DNA from: Labrenzia sp. VG12
Lineage (GTDB): Bacteria > Pseudomonadota > Alphaproteobacteria > Rhizobiales > Stappiaceae
DNA length: 64,000 nt
NCBI RefSeq assembly: GCF_002237595.1
Contig: NZ_CP022529.1
Location: 2,790,001-2,854,000, forward strand
Direction of reading: 5' to 3'
Position numbers and translations under genes: made by a program. The notes under the pieces were generated by a model that was not told where the DNA came from, did no database searches, and saw nothing but the letters and a program-made list of their open reading frames with translations. Position 1 is the first letter of the stretch. Each line of letters begins with the position of its first letter. Shown here piece by piece: positions 60,901 through 64,000 of this stretch.

Positions 60901-63900
60901 CCGAGCCCCACGGCGGCCTGGATTTCCGGCAGGCCGAGATGCTGATGTGGCAAGAGGCGCGCCTGCGCGGCCTGCAGTTCCTGAAGGAATGCGCCGACGG
61001 ACTGGCGGGGCTGCGGCTGTGCCCGCACCGGCACCGTGTTGATGAAGAGACCGGCCATGGCCTCCACGCCGGCAATCTCAGCTGGTCGCCCGGAAACGGT
61101 CGCCCCAAAGACAAGGTCCGTGCTGCCGCAGATCCGTCCGAGCAGAACGGCCCAGGCGCCCTGAAGCACGGTGTTGAGCGTGATGTCGAGCCCGCGGGCA
61201 AGTGCCTCCAGGGATCTGGTCGCCTCTGCGCTCAGCAAACTGTCGAACCGCAGCACTTCATCCGGCGCGTTTTTGTCCGCAGACGTTTGCCCATGAAGAG
61301 AGGCAGCAAGCCGGGTCGGTTCGCCGAGACCGGAGAGCGCCGTCTGCCAGGTAGCGCGTGCAGCGTCCTTGTCCTGGCGCTGCAGCCAGCCGAGATAGTG
61401 ATCGAAAGGCACGACGGGCGGCAAGGACCCTGCCCCGCCTGCAGCATAGATCTGGCGCAACTCACGCATCAGCACCGGCAGCGACCAGCCGTCGAGCAGG
61501 ATGTGATGATTGCTCAGGATCAGCTCGGAGCGGCCCTCCGGCAAGCGCACCAGCTGCGCTCTGAAGAGCGGCCCCTTCGCCAGATCGAACGGCACCTTCC
61601 TGTCTTCGGCCAGCAACTGGTCAAGGGCCGCCTTGGGATCCTTGCTTTGCGTGAGGTCCCGTTCCTGAAACGGCACGGCAACCTCCCCCAGGATCACCTG
61701 GACCGGATCGGGCACGCCCTCGTGGCAGAAGACGGCCCGCAAGGGCGCATGACGGGCGACAAGTGTCTGAAGGCTGGCACGCAGCTCCTCTGCCTCCACC
61801 GGGCCGGCAAGAGACACCACCGTCTGGACCTTGTAGGCATCCTCGCCCGTTTCCGCATCCATCAGCGAATGAAACAGCAGACCCGATTGCAGACCCGTCA
61901 AAGGCCAGACAGCTGAAACAAACGGCCCGTAGCGGTTAACCAGAAGGTCGACTTCGGACTGGTCCAGCGAAACCAGTGCAAAATCGGCCGGCGTTTTTCC
62001 GCCGGCGTTCTGCCAGACTGCATGAGAAGCCAGCCGTTTCAGTGCACTGTCCCAACAAGCTTCGAACTCGGCAGCGTCAGAAGCGGACAAGTGCCGTGTG
62101 GCAAAACCAAGATCGGTCTGAAGACGATAGCCGTCGAGGTCCTCAATCGCCTGACAGTCGATTGAAAGTGCATGCTCCAGCGGACTTGCCGGTGGAAACC
62201 CGCCGCGCAGGCCTCCGAATTCGGAGGCCGGTGCCCAGTCGTGGTTTCGCCCGGCATCGAAACGGCCGAGATAGTTGAAGGAAATTTGCGCCTTTTGCCC
62301 CTTGGCGAGAAGACCCGCCGTCTCCTCATTCAGATAGCGCAACAGGCCGAAGCCGAGGCCCCGATCAGGTAGTCGGACAGCCCTTTCCTTGGCCCTCCCG
62401 ATCATGTGTTTCAGGGTTCGGTCCGGCACATCGGCGATGGGCAGGTCCAGTTCACAAGGCTCCAACCGCACTGGGTAAAGGCTCGTGAACCAACCAATGG
62501 TTCGGCTGAGATCCGCCTCACCGAGTGCCTCGCGCCCGTGACCTTCGACATCGCAGAGAATGGCTGCACCGTTGAAAGCGGTCCGTTTTCTTAGGAAGGC
62601 ACCAAGAGCGAGGCTCAGCGCGGTCAGCAGAATGTCCTGCGGGTTGCAGGCATAAAGAGCCGGTAGGCGGGTCAGAACCTGCTCCGTTCTGGCAGAATCG
62701 AGTGTCGAGTGGCGCGAGCCAAGGGTCGCAGCGGTGTCCAGGTCTCGGTTGAACGGCTCCACAAGAAGCGAGGCAGTGTCAGCGCTTGTCACCTCCTGCC
62801 AATAGCCGCATTCCCGAAGGCGTTGCTCCGAGGAGGCGTCCTGTTGCAAGAGCCGGCCCCAATCCTGAAAGGATGTCGATGCGGGCTCAACCGAGACAGA
62901 TCGACCGGCGTTCCAATCCGTCCAGGCTGCCTGAAAGTCATCGGTCAGGATCCGCCAGGACACGCCGTCAATGACGAGATGATGGGCGCATAACAGCAAA
63001 AGGTCCGGCGCGCCGTTTTCCCGCCGGCACCAGGTCGCATTGAACACCGCTCCGTCAGCGACAGATAAGGCCGAAACGGCGGCTGCATTCGCCTGCTCCA
63101 GGCGCTGCGCCATATCCAGCCTCGTGTCGCAATCGGTCAGGTCGAGCGTTTTGAGGGGAACAGTCTCCGGCCTGTCTGCAAGAGGCTCTATGCGCAGGTT
63201 TCCAAGACCGTTTGAAGCCTTCAAACGCAGCATCTCATGCTGACGCAACAAGGCTTCCAGCGCGGTTTTCAGAAAGCTGTCATCTGCACCTTCCGGGAGC
63301 GTCAGGCAGACCGATTGGAAAAAGCCGTCGACCGGACCGCCCTGTTCGCAGAACCAGCGCATGATTGGTGTCAGTACAACGGCTCCACCGCTGGAGGAGG
63401 TATCTCGAACCGGGCGGTCAATGTTGAGCGGGCGGACAACACCGGCCAGTCTTGCAACTGTCTTCTGCTCGAAAATGTCCCTGGGCGACGTCAGCCAGCC
63501 CGCCTTGCGCAAGAGACTGACCAGCCGGATCGCGGAAATACTGTCACCGCCGAGCGCAAAGAAGCTTTCTTCCGGTGCAACTGCCGCAAGACTGAGCGTT
63601 TCAGCGAAAGCAGCCGACACGGCCTGTTCCACCGGGGACAGCTCCCGCGACACGGCATTGCGTTCCGGACGGCTGGGTGCCGGCAAGGCCTTGCGATCGA
63701 TCTTGCCGTTCGGCAAACGCGGCAAATAGGGCAGAAGGTCGATCTGTGCGGGCACCATGTAGTCCGGCAGGCGGTCATCGCAATACCGCAACAGCTCAGC
63801 CGCAACCGGTTCCGTTGTTTCCGGACCGATGACATAGGCGACGAGTCTTGCCCCGCCTTGCGGGTCCCGATAGACGCTGACCAGACACTGGGCGACGTCT

Positions 63901-64000
63901 GCCCTTTGCAGCAGAACCCGTTCGATTTCCCCCGGCTCGATGCGCCGTCCCCGGATCTTGACCTGCGTATCGCTGCGGCCAAGGAAGAAGAGTGCGCCAT
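57969..64000 (-). CDS. Nonribosomal peptide synthetase, C-terminal part
   Basis: The frame is open to the window edge and covers about 2,010 residues; the N-terminal modules lie outside. In order: the end of an adenylation domain (FLGRSDTQVKIRGRRIEPGE, LPNGKIDRKALP), a PCP (FFALGGDSISAIRL), an epimerisation domain (HHLVIDGVSWRIL, TIGWFTSLYPVRL, ISFNYLG), and a condensation domain (NHHILLDGWSLPVL, presumably D-acyl accepting). A full adenylation domain follows (YVIYTSGSTGKPKGVVV, YGPTETTIW, YRTGDVV), then a PCP (FFELGGHSLLAARL) and a type I thioesterase (LLGWSFGGLAAFEM, GHHQM). The adenylation code reads DILQLGLIWK, the canonical glycine code. The product would therefore contain a D-residue followed by a C-terminal glycine. 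Confidence 0.95.
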   Translation of the reverse strand, partial: GALFFLGRSDTQVKIRGRRIEPGEIERVLLQRADVAQCLVSVYRDPQGGARLVAYVIGPETTEPVAAELLRYCDDRLPDYMVPAQIDLLPYLPRLPNGKIDRKALPAPSRPERNAVSRELSPVEQAVSAAFAETLSLAAVAPEESFFALGGDSISAIRLVSLLRKAGWLTSPRDIFEQKTVARLAGVVRPLNIDRPVRDTSSSGGAVVLTPIMRWFCEQGGPVDGFFQSVCLTLPEGADDSFLKTALEALLRQHEMLRLKASNGLGNLRIEPLADRPETVPLKTLDLTDCDTRLDMAQRLEQANAAAVSALSVADGAVFNATWCRRENGAPDLLLLCAHHLVIDGVSWRILTDDFQAAWTDWNAGRSVSVEPASTSFQDWGRLLQQDASSEQRLRECGYWQEVTSADTASLLVEPFNRDLDTAATLGSRHSTLDSARTEQVLTRLPALYACNPQDILLTALSLALGAFLRKRTAFNGAAILCDVEGHGREALGEADLSRTIGWFTSLYPVRLEPCELDLPIADVPDRTLKHMIGRAKERAVRLPDRGLGFGLLRYLNEETAGLLAKGQKAQISFNYLGRFDAGRNHDWAPASEFGGLRGGFPPASPLEHALSIDCQAIEDLDGYRLQTDLGFATRHLSASDAAEFEACWDSALKRLASHAVWQNAGGKTPADFALVSLDQSEVDLLVNRYGPFVSAVWPLTGLQSGLLFHSLMDAETGEDAYKVQTVVSLAGPVEAEELRASLQTLVARHAPLRAVFCHEGVPDPVQVILGEVAVPFQERDLTQSKDPKAALDQLLAEDRKVPFDLAKGPLFRAQLVRLPEGRSELILSNHHILLDGWSLPVLMRELRQIYAAGGAGSLPPVVPFDHYLGWLQRQDKDAARATWQTALSGLGEPTRLAASLHGQTSADKNAPDEVLRFDSLLSAEATRSLEALARGLDITLNTVLQGAWAVLLGRICGSTDLVFGATVSGRPAEIAGVEAMAGLFINTVPVRAQPQPRQSVGAFLQELQAAQARLLPHQHLGLPEIQAAVGLGDLFDTLVVFENYPDQEDLSGSSEEGLSIQGLEVHDRTHYPASLMVVPGAQLLLRLDCRKERIGADLGKSLLNQLCHLLRQMSARPEALLGALETLAPEQRQRAQDRWNETGHDLPAGDLTELIAATALRHPDSEAVVSGEERLSYAALEERANRLAHLLIGRGVGAEDVVAIALPRSAEMIVAMLAVLKTGGAYLPLDPAYPPARIAMMLADASPRLVLSETGTATELADGLTGCEVLQLDAAAMRAELQAAPVLLPSDSDRRIPIDPRHPAYVIYTSGSTGKPKGVVVTRRGLGNLLCSLSQTLPLGLEDRLLSATTIGFDIAGLELFGPLLTGATVLLFDGRQRETDALSDWVERNSPTVMQATPSLWRALLETGDLPPLRILAGGEALDGELAGKLLEAGPVTNLYGPTETTIWSLMESILPETAEAPAIGHPLWNTQVHVLDAALQPVADGTSGELYIGGLGLARGYHGRADLTSERFVADPFAGGGARMYRTGDVVFRKPDGGLVFLGRSDAQVKIRGHRIETAEIEAIIAAMTNIARAVVIDRPGPGGAPVLVAYVVPETGAGVKPGGMREALRQLLPDYMVPAEVLVIDAVPLTPNGKVNRLALPAPHHASRSSEPRSLRETLLCNLFSDLLPGVTAGPEDSFFELGGHSLLAARLKVQMRDRLGLDVSLHDIFETPTVRGLLSLGKDRKSGLLEPVLQIRRASGEAPLFCVHPGFGLGWSYAGLVSVLPDVSVTALQARGYAGEQDLPRTLNAMAAEYVDHVDRLWPDGPVRLLGWSFGGLAAFEMARHLETRGRPVELVALLDCYPMKDGDPLPDLSDQGARQAFFEMIGFDPQGRAPDDVAFEDLKRFLVESAHPLSDLGAADFDNMLRIARNNATLAHGFRPEAINAPLVHFVSGSSWAMMGLKEDPWSRLTRGHFERCMLDHGHHQMTTPAALDVIGKHLTDLMRRAGRPSGQDDGKGRVENVG

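Noticed and set aside
63491..64000. 169-codon minus-strand frame at the window edge
   Set aside because: It is an alternate frame of the NRPS, Ser/Arg/Cys-rich; the NRPS frame itself continues to the edge with adenylation motifs.
1..64000. CRISPR array or rRNA operon
   Set aside because: No regularly spaced direct repeats and no 16S/23S-like sequence were seen on reading the window.

Overview
The window looks like a piece of a GC-rich alphaproteobacterial chromosome, most likely from the order Hyphomicrobiales and perhaps a marine Stappiaceae-type bacterium (Roseibium, Labrenzia or Stappia). The main evidence is the fliF-fliG-fliH-fliN-flbD-flhA order, a SciP (DUF1153) gene beside it, and CtrA-type TTAA-N7-TTAA sites. 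The genus is inference from overall resemblance, not from a marker gene.

Layout. 1-7.7 kb holds housekeeping and metabolic genes: two GNAT acetyltransferases, a glutathionyl-hydroquinone reductase, a NUDIX hydrolase, a metallophosphoesterase and mtnA, plus two tiny tandem ORFs and one gene broken by an in-frame stop. 7.7-19.6 kb is a flagellar and CtrA-circuit block: a 91-residue ORF with a CtrA box, flhA, flbD, fliN, fliH, fliG, fliF, an ankyrin protein, sciP, flgD and fliK. mnmA and a tRNA with a CAU anticodon follow.

21.3-34.8 kb is accessory DNA inserted at the 3' end of that tRNA. A 48-bp copy of the tRNA end recurs at 31,402, and a decayed copy recurs at 34,753, so there appear to be two tandem insertions. 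The first (about 10.2 kb) carries a tyrosine integrase, a serine-recombinase-like protein, a decayed HTH gene, a small operon of unknown genes, and an AT-rich gene pair. That pair encodes a secreted MACPF-like (pore-forming fold) protein with an EF-hand and a secreted papain-like cysteine protease. It is the best candidate here for an undescribed system. The second segment (about 3.3 kb) has no integrase and carries a TPR regulator divergent from a serine hydrolase.

35-46 kb holds a small membrane protein, a PhzF-family enzyme with a divergent Lrp-type regulator, a DUF6985-like gene with an in-frame TGA, and a cluster of exported proteins. Three of these share a peptidoglycan-binding domain joined by proline-rich linkers to other extracellular modules; one of the three is frameshifted. 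46-54 kb holds an Sfp-type phosphopantetheinyl transferase, acnB, a lipoate-ligase-like protein, a quinone-dependent D-lactate dehydrogenase and a 1-Cys peroxiredoxin.

54.5-64 kb is the downstream end of a nonribosomal peptide locus on the minus strand. It comprises the C-terminal part of an NRPS (A-end, PCP, E, C, A, PCP, TE), an HpaB-type flavin monooxygenase, an MbtH-like protein and a PvdE/SyrD-type ABC exporter. The last A domain reads as the textbook glycine code. The phosphopantetheinyl transferase at 46.9 kb could prime these carrier domains. The 5' part of the NRPS lies outside the window.
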